DNA of 64,000 bases, from positions 1,123,001 through 1,187,000 of the forward strand of contig CP129466.1 in NCBI GenBank assembly GCA_030583605.1, given 5' to 3'. Positions within the stretch are counted from its first letter, which is position 1; each line of letters opens with the position of its first letter. Below the pieces are notes generated by a model. The model did not search any database. It was given only the letters and a program-made list of their open reading frames with translations, and was not told where the DNA came from. The position numbers and the translations under genes are program-made. The DNA comes from Gammaproteobacteria bacterium. Lineage in GTDB: Bacteria; Pseudomonadota; Gammaproteobacteria; Steroidobacterales; GCA-2729495. Of the stretch, positions 38,835 to 49,568 are shown piece after piece.

Positions 38835-39449
38835 ATGAATTGCGCCGGATCGCTGCCGTATTCGGAGTCCTGTGAGCGCAACAAGGACCCGATCCTCGAG
38901 GTGCTGCGTGATGCGCTGGCCGGTGCAACAGAGGTGCTGGAGGTGGGTAGCGGCACCGGGCAGCATGCAGTCTGGTTTGCCCGCCATCTTCCCGATCTGC
39001 ACTGGCAACCGAGTGAGCTCGCGTCCGGGCTGGCTGCGCTGCGCGCGCGCCTGCAGGCGGAGGCACCGGCGAACGTTCGCGCGGCGATCGCACTCGATGT
39101 CGCCAGCCGTCCCTGGACGGCGCGGGAGTTCGACGCGGTGTTCAGCGCCAATACGCTGCACATCATGTCCGCGGCGCAGGTGGAACAGTTCTTCCTGGGC
39201 GTGGGCGAGGTCCTCGCGCCCGGTGGCGTGCTCTGCGTCTACGGCCTGTTGCGGTACGGCGGGCGGTTCACGACGCCGAGCAACGCGGCATTCGATCAGT
39301 GGCTGAGAGCCCGCGACCCCCTGAGCGGCGTGCGCGATTTCGAGATGGTCGACAGTCTGGCGCGCGCGCAGGGGTTGTCGCTGCACGCTGACCACGCCAT
39401 GCCGGCGAACAACCAGGCGCTGGTCTGGCGCCGGGCCGCGGGCGCATGA
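38835..39449 (+). CDS. DUF938 SAM-dependent methyltransferase-like protein
   Basis: 204 residues of the DUF938 family. The N-terminus SCERNKDPILEVLRDAL and motif I VLEVGSGTGQHAVWFAR are diagnostic; FSANTLHIMSAAQVEQFF and YGLLRYGGRFTTPSN are also conserved. The methyl acceptor is unknown. Its stop overlaps the start of the MFS gene by four bases, so both are likely translated from one mRNA. Confidence 0.88.
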   Translation: MNCAGSLPYSESCERNKDPILEVLRDALAGATEVLEVGSGTGQHAVWFARHLPDLHWQPSELASGLAALRARLQAEAPANVRAAIALDVASRPWTAREFDAVFSANTLHIMSAAQVEQFFLGVGEVLAPGGVLCVYGLLRYGGRFTTPSNAAFDQWLRARDPLSGVRDFEMVDSLARAQGLSLHADHAMPANNQALVWRRAAGA

Positions 39450-40666
39450 ACGGCATGCTGCCGGCGCGCGGCGTCCTGCGCCACCGCGATTTCGCGCTGT
39501 TCCTGGCCGGGCGGTTCCTGTCGGCGATGGCGGTGCAGGTGCAGAACGTGGCCGTCGGCTGGCTGGTGTACGACATCACGGGGAGCCCGCTCGCGCTCGG
39601 CCTCGTCGGGCTTGCGACCTTTCTGCCGGCGATCGGGTTGGCGCTGGTCACCGGGCACGTGGCAGACCGTTACGACCGGCGTGCGATCCTCGTCGGCTGT
39701 TACCTGCTCACGGTGCTGACCGCGCTCGGTCTGCTGGCCTGCGCCTGGACCCGTACCAGCGAGATGTGGCAGGTGTACGCGCTGGTGCTCGTGTTCGGCG
39801 CAACCCGCGCCTTCGCGAACCCGGCCGGGCAGGCGCTGTTGCCGAATCTCGTGCCGCGCGAGGAGTTTGGCGCGGCGATTGCCTGGGCTTCCTCCGGCTG
39901 GCAGACCGCGACCATCATCGGTCCGGCGGTCGGCGGGGTGCTGTATGTCCTCGGCGAGGTCGTGGTGTTCGCGGCGGTCGCCGTGCTGTTTCTCGCCACC
40001 TCGCTGCTTTTCGCCATGATCCGGCATCGGGCAGTAGCGTCCCAGGCGGGGCGGGTGACGCGCGAAAGCCTGCTTGCCGGCATCAGCTTCATCCGTTCGC
40101 GTCCGGCAGTGCTCGGCGCGATCTCGCTCGATCTCTTTGCGGTCCTGCTCGGCGGCGCCACCGCGCTGTTGCCGATATTCGCCCGCGACATACTCGAGGT
40201 CGGCCCGTCGGGCCTCGGACTGTTGCGCAGCGCGCCTGCGGCCGGTGCGCTCGCCACGGCTCTGTTCCTCGCCTGGCGGCCGCTCGAGCGGCGCGCGGGA
40301 CTGCGCATGTTCCAGGCGGTCGCAATCTTCGGCGTCGCTACCATCGGTTTCGGGTTGTCCAGGAGCTTCCCGCTGTCGCTGACCTTCCTGTTCGTGCTCG
40401 GCGCGGCCGACATGGTGAGCGTCGTGATCCGCCAGACCCTGGTGCAGATCGAGACGCCGGATGAGATGCGTGGCCGCGTCTCGGCGGTGAATTCGGTGTT
40501 CATCGGCGCTTCGAACGAACTGGGCGAGTTCGAGTCGGGTGTGCTCGCCGCATTGATCGGCACCGTGGCCTGCGTGGTGGTCGGAGGCATCGGAACCCTC
40601 GCGGTCGCCGCGCTCTGGGCCCGCTGGTTTCCGGTCCTGCGCCACCGCGATCGGCTCGTCGGCTGA
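39446..40666 (+). CDS. MFS transporter (EntS-like exporter)
   Basis: 406 residues with about twelve hydrophobic helices. The N-terminus LRHRDFALFLAGRFLSAMAV and the loop GHVADRYDRRAIL (motif A, G-x-x-x-D-R-x-x-R-R) mark the major facilitator superfamily; the layout is that of the EntS/drug-exporter subfamily (MFS_3). NPAGQALLPNLVPREEFGAA is typical of it. The exported substrate is not known. It is coupled to the DUF938 methyltransferase gene by a 4-bp overlap. Confidence 0.9.
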   Translation: MNGMLPARGVLRHRDFALFLAGRFLSAMAVQVQNVAVGWLVYDITGSPLALGLVGLATFLPAIGLALVTGHVADRYDRRAILVGCYLLTVLTALGLLACAWTRTSEMWQVYALVLVFGATRAFANPAGQALLPNLVPREEFGAAIAWASSGWQTATIIGPAVGGVLYVLGEVVVFAAVAVLFLATSLLFAMIRHRAVASQAGRVTRESLLAGISFIRSRPAVLGAISLDLFAVLLGGATALLPIFARDILEVGPSGLGLLRSAPAAGALATALFLAWRPLERRAGLRMFQAVAIFGVATIGFGLSRSFPLSLTFLFVLGAADMVSVVIRQTLVQIETPDEMRGRVSAVNSVFIGASNELGEFESGVLAALIGTVACVVVGGIGTLAVAALWARWFPVLRHRDRLVG

Positions 40667-40732
40667 CGCCTGCCGGTGTGCTCAGCCGGCGCCGCAGCCG
40701 GCAACCCGCGGTATCTGTGCCGGGAAAAAAGG

Positions 40733-40919
40733 TTCATCGCCGAACTGCGGGAATGCCGCGGCTCGCCGGTGGACGATGCGATGGTCGCGCCCCCGACGCG
40801 TGCCGCTCCTCGCACGTCCATGTGCTCGTCGCTATGGGTTACGCCGGCTGCTGCCCTCCTGGCAACCGGCTCCACACATGCCCGCGCCGGGGCCGCGACC
40901 ACCGCTTCTGCCGCGTAAC
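40733..40919 (+). repeat. GGTTCATCGCCGA-family repeat, copy after the MFS gene
   Basis: GGTTCATCGCCGAACTGCGG preceded here by six As rather than Ts, then GGTGGACGATGCGATGGTCG. A further part (GGCTCCACACATGC; CCCGCGCCGGGGCCGCGACC) recurs near 55795 and 56060. The rest of the 40667-41054 gap shows no gene. Confidence 0.6.
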
Positions 40920-41054
40920 GACGCGCGTGGTCTCAGGCGACGACCGTAGGCGGATGCGATGGCCTGAGGGCCGCGACTCAGCCCGGTGACCGGGAGAGTC
41001 CGGAGGCCCGGCGAGCAGGTCCATCCGCCACGCCGTGCACCGGCGGGAGCCCGG

Positions 41055-41753
41055 TTACCGCGGGGTCACCGGCGCGTCTTCGGCGCCTGTCATGACGGTG
41101 CCCGGCTGCATCGCCCCGGTCGCCAGTGCCTTGATGTAGTCCACCGTGGGGAGATGACAGTAACTTTGCCCCTGGAAGCGCTCCGGCAGGAGCGGGGTGA
41201 ACCAGCTGTCGTAATCCTGGAACAGGCCGGGCGAGTTGAGGTGCACCCGCCCGTCATCAGCGCGGTAGCTCAGCGCGAAGTCGGCGAGGTAGCTGCTGCC
41301 CGTGGCATAGGGTTCGTTGTCATCGACGATGAACGCCGCCGCACGCTCCGCTGCCGCGCCCTGGCCCGACGCCTGAAGCTGCGCGACCGCCTCGGCCAGC
41401 ACCTGGCGCGTGACCGCCGGACAGAATCGTTGCTCACCTGCCGCCTGTTCCCCGTAGGCGGCGCGCAGGTGCGCGGCGGTCTTGACCTTGCACGAGACCA
41501 TGACGGGCATCGCACCGGCGTAACTCACCACCTGGAAGATCTGCAACGGATCGACCAAGGGCTTCGACTTGCGGTAGTCCCGCATATCGGTGAAGACGGT
41601 GTTTTCTCCTTCGACGTTCGTGCTCGCCAAGAGCTTCTGCACGGCGACGCAGAACTCGGCAGAGGTGGGCGGGGGCAGCGCGGCGGTTGCCAGCGGGCCC
41701 GAGCAGGCCACGGCGAGTGCGACGATGATCCGGAAAGCTCGCTGCTTCGTCAT
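41055..41753 (-). CDS. Hypothetical exported protein
   Basis: 232 residues, unrecognised. A signal peptide is clear (FRIIVALAVACSGPLATAAL). The mature chain has four cysteines (FCVAV, VSCKV, RFCPAV, YCHLP), likely forming disulfides, and reads as a mixed alpha/beta domain with DFALSYRADDGRVHLNSPGL. The ATG at 41753 follows GGTGGTGGG. It stands alone on the minus strand between the MFS and glpD genes. Confidence 0.7.
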   Translation of the reverse strand: MTKQRAFRIIVALAVACSGPLATAALPPPTSAEFCVAVQKLLASTNVEGENTVFTDMRDYRKSKPLVDPLQIFQVVSYAGAMPVMVSCKVKTAAHLRAAYGEQAAGEQRFCPAVTRQVLAEAVAQLQASGQGAAAERAAAFIVDDNEPYATGSSYLADFALSYRADDGRVHLNSPGLFQDYDSWFTPLLPERFQGQSYCHLPTVDYIKALATGAMQPGTVMTGAEDAPVTPR

Positions 41754-42188
41754 CCCACCACCATTGGCGTCATCCCACCGCTGCAACACCGGCAGTCGGA
41801 TCATGGTCGACCAGCGTGTTGGCATCCTCGGCCCTCCTCTCCCGGAACCACGCCCGTATCCTTAGCACGGATCGCCTGCGGGCGCCGGGTGTTTTCGCGC
41901 GGGGGTGCACGGCGCGGGCAGGCGGGCGGCCGGCGGATCGCGCCTGCAACTGAATACCGGCGTACGTGCGGGGCGGCACCTGTCGCGCGGGTGACCACGG
42001 CAGCACTGGCCAGCATTGGAGCGCGGCCCTTCGGGAGAGGCGGGTCGCTCACCAACTGCCGCGCAGCGTGGGCCTCGCCGGCCGTACGGCCCGGACCGGC
42101 GGTCCGCGACGATGTGAACTGCGCCAGCGGTGCCGGCTGCCCGTGCCATGCTAGGCTCCGCGCTGCCTGGCGAACGGAAACGCAGTGC
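41754..42188. other. Intergenic region between the exported protein and glpD
   Basis: 435 GC-rich bases holding divergent starts. No recognisable gene, tRNA or repeat. GTCATCCCACC occurs twice (41749 and 41770), the first including the start codon of the minus-strand gene. Promoters for both neighbours must lie here but I see no strong -10/-35 pair. Confidence 0.4.
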
Positions 42189-43775
42189 GTGTCCTTTGAC
42201 GTGATCATCATCGGCGGCGGCATCAACGGCGCCGGCATTGCGCGCGATGCCGCCTGCCGCGGGATGCGCGTATGCCTGGTCGAGCAGGGTGATTTCTGCA
42301 ACGCCACCTCGCGCTGGTCGAGCCGGCTGATCCACGGTGGGCTGCGGTACCTGGAGTTCGCGGAATTTTCCCTCGTCTTCGAATCGTTGCGCGAGCGCGA
42401 AATACTGCTCCGCACCGCGCCGCACCTGGTGCGGCCGCTGCCGCTGGTGATTCCGGTATACCGCGGTGGCCGCCGGGGCCGCGCGACGATCCGCGCCGGC
42501 ATGTGGCTCTACGACCTGCTCTCCGCTGGCAAGTCGCTCCCGCGTCACCGGATGCTCGATGTGGCTGGCGCGGTCGCGGCGCTGCCCGGCCTGCAGACCG
42601 AGACCCTGCGGGGTGCGGCGAGCTACTTCGACGCGCAGGTGGTGTTCCCGGAACGGCTGGTGCTGGAGAACCTGCTCGACGCGCAGCAGGCCGGCGCGCA
42701 GTTGCGCGCCTGGACGCGTGCCGAACGCATCCAGGTCGATGGCGGGCGAGTCATCGGTGTCGAGGTGCGCGACCTGCGCGACGGGGCGGTGAGCCGACTT
42801 GCCGCGCCGCTGGTGGTGAACGCCACCGGGCCGTGGGTGGATCAGCTCGTCGGCTCGTTGCCGGGCCGGCGCCTGCGCCGTTTCATCGGCGGTTCCCGGG
42901 GCACGCACATTGTCGTGGATGCCTTGCCCGGACTCGGCGCGTCGGCCTGTTACGCGGAGGCGGGCGCGGACGGGCGACCGTTCTTTGTGCTGCCGTGGAA
43001 CGGCATGACGCTCATCGGCACAACCGACGTCGCCTTCGACGGGGACCCTGCGCGGGTGGCGGCCGACCCCGGCGAAATCGACTATCTCCTCGCCGAGACC
43101 TCGCGGCTGTTCCCGGCCGCGGCGCTCGATCGCGCGCGCATCCGGTACTGCTACGTTGGCGTGCGTCCGCTGCCGGCGGTTGCGGCGGCCGAGCAGGCTG
43201 CGATCACGCGCCGGCACCTGATCCGCCACCATCGCACCGTTGCGCGCGGCCTGTACTCTGTCATCGGCGGCAAGCTCACCACCTACCGGAGCCTTGCCGA
43301 GCAGGTGGTGAACCGTCTCGCCCGCAAGGTGCCGGGGAGCCTGCGGTCATGCGACACGGCCCGGCGGCCATTGCCCGGTGCGCTTGCCGACCCGGTGCCG
43401 CTCGCTGCCGAGCTCTGCGGCCGTGCTGGCCTGTCGGCGGCGACGGCTGCGCGCCTTACCGGGCTATACGGGACGCGTGCGGCCGCGGTGGCCGCCCTGG
43501 CCGCGAAGACGCCGGCCCTGGCTGCGGAGATCTGCCCGCGCAGTCATGCGCTCGCCGCGGAGATCGTCTTCGCCTTCGAGGATGAGCTGGCAACGACGCT
43601 CGCCGACTGTCTCATGCGTCGCACGATGCTCGGGCTCGGTGCGGACCTCGGCACCGCGGTCCTGCCGGCGGCGCTGGCGATCGTGCGTCAGCACCTGGGC
43701 TGGAGCGATGCGCGGGCTGTGGCGGAAGAGCGGCATTACCGGGACGAGATTGCGAGACTGCAGGTGCCGGGCTGA
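42189..43775 (+). CDS. glpD: Aerobic glycerol-3-phosphate dehydrogenase
   Basis: 528 residues, FAD enzyme oxidising sn-glycerol-3-phosphate to dihydroxyacetone phosphate and reducing quinone at the inner membrane. The N-terminal FAD motif is IIIGGGINGAGIARDAACRG; TSRWSSRLIHGGLRYLE is the GlpD hallmark. GTDVAFDGDP-type and SVIGGKLTTYRSLAE motifs are present, as is the C-terminal helical domain. Start is GTG at 42189 (VSFDVIII). The open frame upstream is longer but lacks homology. A glycosyltransferase gene follows after about 100 bp. Confidence 0.95.
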   Translation: MSFDVIIIGGGINGAGIARDAACRGMRVCLVEQGDFCNATSRWSSRLIHGGLRYLEFAEFSLVFESLREREILLRTAPHLVRPLPLVIPVYRGGRRGRATIRAGMWLYDLLSAGKSLPRHRMLDVAGAVAALPGLQTETLRGAASYFDAQVVFPERLVLENLLDAQQAGAQLRAWTRAERIQVDGGRVIGVEVRDLRDGAVSRLAAPLVVNATGPWVDQLVGSLPGRRLRRFIGGSRGTHIVVDALPGLGASACYAEAGADGRPFFVLPWNGMTLIGTTDVAFDGDPARVAADPGEIDYLLAETSRLFPAAALDRARIRYCYVGVRPLPAVAAAEQAAITRRHLIRHHRTVARGLYSVIGGKLTTYRSLAEQVVNRLARKVPGSLRSCDTARRPLPGALADPVPLAAELCGRAGLSAATAARLTGLYGTRAAAVAALAAKTPALAAEICPRSHALAAEIVFAFEDELATTLADCLMRRTMLGLGADLGTAVLPAALAIVRQHLGWSDARAVAEERHYRDEIARLQVPG

Positions 43776-43878
43776 TGAGCAACGCCAACGACAGGGACAC
43801 TGTCGAGACCGTGACGGACCCACGCAACCATGGCCGCAGGCCATGCAATACTGCATTCGTGACCGAGATGACCTCCCG

Positions 43879-45108
43879 ATGAGCGAACGGCCCACGCTGC
43901 TTTTCGTCTCGCCGCGTTATCTGCTGCCCGCCGATTCGGGCGGCAAGATCCGCACCCGCGACGTGCTGATGGGTCTGAAAGGTGGCCGCTTCGCCGTGGT
44001 ACTGGCGTGCCCGGCCACGCCCGCGAAGCTCGCAGCGGACCGCGCGGCGCTCGATACGCTCTGCGACCGGCTCGTCACCTGGCCGGAGCCCCAACGCCAC
44101 CGGTTGTTTCCCCTCACACGCATGCGCCACCTGGTTTCGCCGTTGCCGATCCCGGTTGCGACCGACCGCTGGCCGCCGGCGGTGCCCGTAATCGCAGCCG
44201 AGCTGGCGCGGCGGCCCGAGGTCGTGGTGGTCGATTTTCCGCATGCGGGGCTGCTGGTGCCGCAGTTCCACGACGTGCCTGCGGTGCTGTTCACCCATAA
44301 CGTCGAGGCCGAGATCTTTCGCCGCCACGCCGAGGTCGCTCCAACGCCGTTGCGGGCCTTCTGGCGCGGCCAGGCGCGCAAGATGGAACGCTTCGAACGC
44401 GGCGAGCTCGCGCGCTACGACGCGGTGGTCGCGGTCGCCGAGCGCGACCGGGCCTTCTTCGAATCGCGTTTCGGCGTCACCCATGCCGCGGTGATTCCGA
44501 CCGGCGTCAACCTGGCACTGCACGAGTTCGCGCTGCCGGCTGCAAGCCCGGAACCACAGGTCGTTTTCTCCGGCTCCATGGACTGGCTCGCCAACATCGA
44601 TGCCATCGAGTTCTTCCTGGCGGAAATCTGGCCACGCGTGGCGGCGGTCCGGCCGCAGGCGCGCTTCACGGTGATCGGCCGCAACCCGCCGGCGCGGCTC
44701 GTCGAGGCGGCCCGGCGCAGCGGGCATCGGTGGACTTTCACGGGTTTCGTGGACGACGTGCGGCCCTACATCCGCGCGGCGCAGGCCTGTGTGATTCCGC
44801 TGCGGGTGGCCGGCGGCACGCGCCTGAAGGTCTTCGAGGCGATGGCGATGGGCTGTCCGGTGGTTTCAACCGCCATCGGCGTCGAGGGCTTACCGCTGGC
44901 TCCGGGCCGGCACTACGAGCTGGCCGATGCGCCAGAAGCCTTTGCGGCTGCGCTCCTGCGGTTGCTGAAGCAGCCCGAACGCGGCCGGGAACTGGCGGTG
45001 GCCGCGCGCAGCCATGTCGAGCAGCATGCGTCCCATCTCGCGGTCGCGCGGGTCTTCGAGGAGATCTGCGCGCGGGCGGCCGCGCCCGCCTCACGGTCCG
45101 GGCGCTGA
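43879..45108 (+). CDS. Glycosyltransferase family 4
   Basis: 409 residues, GT-B fold. N-terminal TLLFVSPRYLLPADSGGKIR with the GG loop, HNVEAEIFRRHAE, then the second lobe with VVFSGSMDWLANIDAIEFFL, GFVDDVRPYIRAAQ and GGTRLKVFEAMAMGCPVVST, which includes the donor-binding Glu. This pattern is close to glycosyltransferases of exopolysaccharide clusters (the TIGR03087/stp1 type). No other polysaccharide genes are beside it. It ends 18 bp inside the convergent gene on the other strand. Confidence 0.85.
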   Translation: MSERPTLLFVSPRYLLPADSGGKIRTRDVLMGLKGGRFAVVLACPATPAKLAADRAALDTLCDRLVTWPEPQRHRLFPLTRMRHLVSPLPIPVATDRWPPAVPVIAAELARRPEVVVVDFPHAGLLVPQFHDVPAVLFTHNVEAEIFRRHAEVAPTPLRAFWRGQARKMERFERGELARYDAVVAVAERDRAFFESRFGVTHAAVIPTGVNLALHEFALPAASPEPQVVFSGSMDWLANIDAIEFFLAEIWPRVAAVRPQARFTVIGRNPPARLVEAARRSGHRWTFTGFVDDVRPYIRAAQACVIPLRVAGGTRLKVFEAMAMGCPVVSTAIGVEGLPLAPGRHYELADAPEAFAAALLRLLKQPERGRELAVAARSHVEQHASHLAVARVFEEICARAAAPASRSGR

Positions 45109-45444
45109 GCCCGGTGCGGGTCCCTGCGGGTCGTCGCCCTCGAGTTTGAAGCCGCGCCGGCGCAACTCTTCCACCAGCACGGTGGCGTTGGCATTGCCGG
45201 TGCGCGCGAGTCTTGCGAGGCCGGTGGTGAGCGATTCGAAGCGCGAGCGCAGTTTCTGCGACTGCTCGACCCGCGTATCCTGGTTCCCGATGGCGGTCTG
45301 CAGATTGCCACGCTCGCGTACGAGTTGCGCGGCCTGGAACCCGGACCAGCTGATCACGGCCAGCGCCAGCATCAACGCCGGGGCGAAGATGCCGTATCCC
45401 GTGGCGCGGGCGAGCGCTGCTGCCGGTTCGGATCCGGAGTTCAT
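45091..45444 (-). CDS. Small membrane protein with coiled-coil
   Basis: 117 residues, no family recognised. One transmembrane helix (FAPALMLALAVISWSGFQAA) is followed by a heptad-like segment (QLVRERGNLQTAIGNQDTRV then EQSQKLRSRFESL) and a Pro-rich tail. Its ATG overlaps the stop of the preceding small membrane protein by four bases. Both have the same plan (N-terminal helix, then coiled coil), so they may form a hetero-oligomer. It overlaps the 3' end of the convergent glycosyltransferase gene by 18 bp. Confidence 0.7.
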   Translation of the reverse strand: MNSGSEPAAALARATGYGIFAPALMLALAVISWSGFQAAQLVRERGNLQTAIGNQDTRVEQSQKLRSRFESLTTGLARLARTGNANATVLVEELRRRGFKLEGDDPQGPAPGSAPGP

Positions 45445-45749
45445 CGCTTCGCTGCCGGTGCGGTTTCCGGGCTGGTGACGGGCGGAGCGAACTCCACGTT
45501 GAATCCCTCAGCGGCGAGCAGGCCGCGAACCTGCTCGTCACGGGTGCGCGCGGCGCGGTCAGCGAGCCCCTGGACGATCTCCCGGTAGAGGTTTTCCAGC
45601 GCGATGCTCTCCTGAATGAACTGGGCGCGCGAGGACGCCTGCGCCTGCAGCTCGCGGTTGGCTTCGAAGAGCACCATGTTGACCGCTGCCAGCGCAATGG
45701 CGACGGCGCCAGCGGCGGTCAGGATCCAGAACTGCGGCCTGGTGAGCAT
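45441..45749 (-). CDS. Small membrane protein with coiled-coil
   Basis: 102 residues. N-terminal transmembrane helix (FWILTAAGAVAIALAAVNMV) followed by a long amphipathic helix (EANRELQAQASSRAQFIQES) predicted as coiled coil, and an Ala/Pro-rich tail. No family recognised. It lies 25 bp after icd and is coupled to the next gene by a 4-bp overlap. Confidence 0.7.
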   Translation of the reverse strand: MLTRPQFWILTAAGAVAIALAAVNMVLFEANRELQAQASSRAQFIQESIALENLYREIVQGLADRAARTRDEQVRGLLAAEGFNVEFAPPVTSPETAPAAKR

Positions 45750-45774
45750 CGGTGCGTGGTGACCGGTGCCGCTA

Positions 45775-47073
<1,299 letters not shown>

Positions 47074-47198
47074 GTAGCGGCACTCCTTAGATATTGCGTC
47101 CGGAAACGAAGATGCCGGGTCCCTGCCCGGCGAGGGGCGCCAATTATCGTGAAGTTGGCGGGCGCGGACAACCCGCCGGAAACTACGGATGCAGCCGT

Positions 47199-49253
47199 TC
47201 AGCGGCCGTTGTAGGCGAGTTCCACGTACAGCTCGCGGTCGCGGCCCGGAAAGTAGCGGTAGTCGCCGAAGGCGAAGTCCGCACGCTCGGCGTAGTACTC
47301 ATCGGCCAGGTTGTTCACCCGCAGGGTGAGCGACAGGGCTGGCGTGGCCCGCCAGAGGGCGCGCAGGTTGAGGAGGTTGTGGCCGTCGTAGCGCGCCGTG
47401 TTGGCCGCGTCGAGGTAATGCGAGCCGACGTGCACCCATTCGAACTCGGCGAGCCCGACACTGCGGTCGAGGCCGATGTGCGCGCTTGCCAGTGTGTGCG
47501 GGGCAGTGTCGACGTCGTTGCCCGTGACGATCCGCTCGCCGCCGGGCGTGCTGCTGCTGAAGCCGTAACTGTGCCTCGCCCAGGTGCCGGCGAAGCCTGC
47601 ATACGCCCCGGACGACGCCCGGGCGTCGGCCTGCAGCTCCAGGCCGCGATGGCGCGTCCTGCCGTCGCTCACATTGAACCGGTCGGCATCCTGGAAGATG
47701 TAATCGCGCTTCTTCATGAGGAAGCCCACGAGTTCGAGGCGCAGCGGGCCCGGCTGCCAGCGCAGCCCGAGCTCGGCGCTGTCGAGCGTTTCCGAATCGA
47801 GATCGGCCACCGCCTGCTGCGCCTGCAGCCGGTAGAGCTCGGTCGCCTGCGGCGGGCGAAAACCGCGAATGAGTCGCGCGTAGGCGGAGGTTACGGGCGA
47901 CAGGCGATACAGCAGGCCGATGTCGGGCGCGAGATTGAGAAAATCGTCGCTGCGATCGGCCGGCCGGCTGAACCGGCAGGGCGCGGGAGTGCACGGCGTG
48001 CCGTCGTCGCGGGTGTTGCCGTCGATCATGCGGTTGTCGTAGTCGTAGAGCATGTACTCGGCACGCAGCCCGAGCTGCAGCAGCCAGGCCGGCGTGAGCG
48101 GCAGGGCGAGGCGCACAAATGGCGCGCCGAGATAACTTTGCGCGACATAGTCGTAGTGTTGGCCGGGCGGGCTCGTGCCGAGGCCCGATTCACCGGCCTG
48201 GAATTCCTCGAGTGTCCCGTGGGCGAACTCGAGGTCGAGCCCGAGGGCGAGCCGCGCATCGCCTGTGAGTTCGCGCTCCCGCAGCGCCATCAGCCCGCCG
48301 CTCCACTGGCTGTTTTCCTCGCGCGGCTGCCCGGGCAGGAAGTGCTGCAGGAACTCCATGCTGGAACGGCGCAGGAAGGCGCGCAGGTCCGTGCCTGCCC
48401 AGGGATGATCTGCGGCCGGAATCCAGTGCGCCTGCAGTCGCTGGCTGTCGGCGTCGCGGTAGGATCCCGGATTGAGGTTCTCGGTGCGCAGGGCAGGGTC
48501 GCGGTACGCGTCTTTGCCGACGATGTATCCGGCGCTGTCCTGGTCCAGCACTGTTGCCGTGAAGCCGACGTCGAGTTCGCCAGACGCCAGTTCACGGCGC
48601 AGCTTGGCGAAGCCCTTCGCCTGCTGGTAACCCGCATCGTCGCGGAAGTCGCCGTCGTGATCGACCATGACGCCGCCGGTGAGGGCAGCGCCGGCGGTGT
48701 GCGCGTCCCAGCGGGTCGTGCCACGCCAGTAGTGATTCGGGCCGAGCTCGCCGCTGCCCGACACACCGTCGGGGCCGCCCGGTTCAGGCAGCAGGAAGTT
48801 CAGCGTACCGTGCATGCCGCCCGCGCCGTACAGGGCACCGGACGGACCGCGCAGCACTTCCATGGCAACGGCCTGCTCGGTGAGTACCTCGAACAGTTCG
48901 TTGACGTTGCAGAACCCGGCCGGTCGAACCGGGATGCCGTCCTCCAGCATCAGGAAGGCGCCGCAGGAGCCGGGCCCGGTGAGCACCGGGGAGCGTATGG
49001 CCGGCAGGCTCTCCTGCTGCGCGCCGCGCGCGAGCCAGGTGCCTGCTGCCTGGCGGCCGAGGTCGGCGGCATGTGTCGGCGCGAGCAGGCGCAGCCGGTC
49101 CTCTTCGATGCGTGCCGTATTGCCGACCAGGGTGAGTGAATCGGTGGGCTCGCGCTGCGCGGTCACCACGATCCGGCCCGCCGGCTCGGCGGCCCCTGCG
49201 GCCACGGCCATGGCCCCGGCAAGCAGGCAGCAGGACCGGGTGAAGCGGTTCAT
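47199..49253 (-). CDS. TonB-dependent outer-membrane receptor
   Basis: 684 residues with signal peptide ([20 protein letters not shown]). A TonB-box-like segment [10 protein letters not shown] precedes the plug domain, which contains [20 protein letters not shown] and [20 protein letters not shown]. The rest is a 22-strand barrel pattern ending [13 protein letters not shown] rather than the usual terminal Phe. The ligand is unknown; no riboswitch, Fur box or transport ABC genes are adjacent to hint at cobalamin or siderophore. Two genes upstream on the same strand (80 residues and a kinase-like protein) may share its mRNA. Confidence 0.92.
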   Translation of the reverse strand: MNRFTRSCCLLAGAMAVAAGAAEPAGRIVVTAQREPTDSLTLVGNTARIEEDRLRLLAPTHAADLGRQAAGTWLARGAQQESLPAIRSPVLTGPGSCGAFLMLEDGIPVRPAGFCNVNELFEVLTEQAVAMEVLRGPSGALYGAGGMHGTLNFLLPEPGGPDGVSGSGELGPNHYWRGTTRWDAHTAGAALTGGVMVDHDGDFRDDAGYQQAKGFAKLRRELASGELDVGFTATVLDQDSAGYIVGKDAYRDPALRTENLNPGSYRDADSQRLQAHWIPAADHPWAGTDLRAFLRRSSMEFLQHFLPGQPREENSQWSGGLMALRERELTGDARLALGLDLEFAHGTLEEFQAGESGLGTSPPGQHYDYVAQSYLGAPFVRLALPLTPAWLLQLGLRAEYMLYDYDNRMIDGNTRDDGTPCTPAPCRFSRPADRSDDFLNLAPDIGLLYRLSPVTSAYARLIRGFRPPQATELYRLQAQQAVADLDSETLDSAELGLRWQPGPLRLELVGFLMKKRDYIFQDADRFNVSDGRTRHRGLELQADARASSGAYAGFAGTWARHSYGFSSSTPGGERIVTGNDVDTAPHTLASAHIGLDRSVGLAEFEWVHVGSHYLDAANTARYDGHNLLNLRALWRATPALSLTLRVNNLADEYYAERADFAFGDYRYFPGRDRELYVELAYNGR

Positions 49254-49282
49254 CGGCGGCGAGCAGGCCGGCCCGGGCCGGG

Positions 49283-49525
49283 TCAGCGCTCGACGGGTTC
49301 CAGCACGATGCTCGGCTCGTCACCGATGCGCGAGTAGCGGTGCCTCGAGGCGATCTCCCGCAAGGCCTGGTCGCGCTCCTCCCGCGTCGCGAACCATCGC
49401 AGGTTGTGCCAGTCGGCGCCGACGAGGCGGGAGAATGGATCGCCGGGCGGAGAGCCGACCCGGATGCCGAACCTGCGCTCGGTGCGCAGTTCAGGCGTGG
49501 CGTTGTTCGGTTGAGAGATCTCCAA
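49283..49525 (-). CDS. Hypothetical small protein upstream of the TonB receptor
   Basis: 80 residues, soluble, no known domain. It contains GIRVGSPPGDPFSRLVGADW and FATREERDQALREIASRHRY, which look like a compact alpha/beta fold; the C-terminus is IVLEPVER. It is 29 bp upstream of the receptor gene. A weak GGAGTACC-type site precedes the ATG. Confidence 0.6.
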   Translation of the reverse strand: MEISQPNNATPELRTERRFGIRVGSPPGDPFSRLVGADWHNLRWFATREERDQALREIASRHRYSRIGDEPSIVLEPVER

Positions 49526-49568
49526 GTCGGTACTCCTTTGCAGCCTGCACGGGCGGCGCGCGGTCAGT

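Noticed and set aside
40986..42188. N-terminal extension of the glpD frame by 401 codons
   Set aside because: The extra part overlaps the exported-protein gene on the other strand and has no homology to GlpD; GTG at 42189 gives the normal protein.
47074..49300. Riboswitch or Fur box near the TonB receptor
   Set aside because: The upstream gap is only 29 bp and no cobalamin-riboswitch or Fur-like palindrome is visible.
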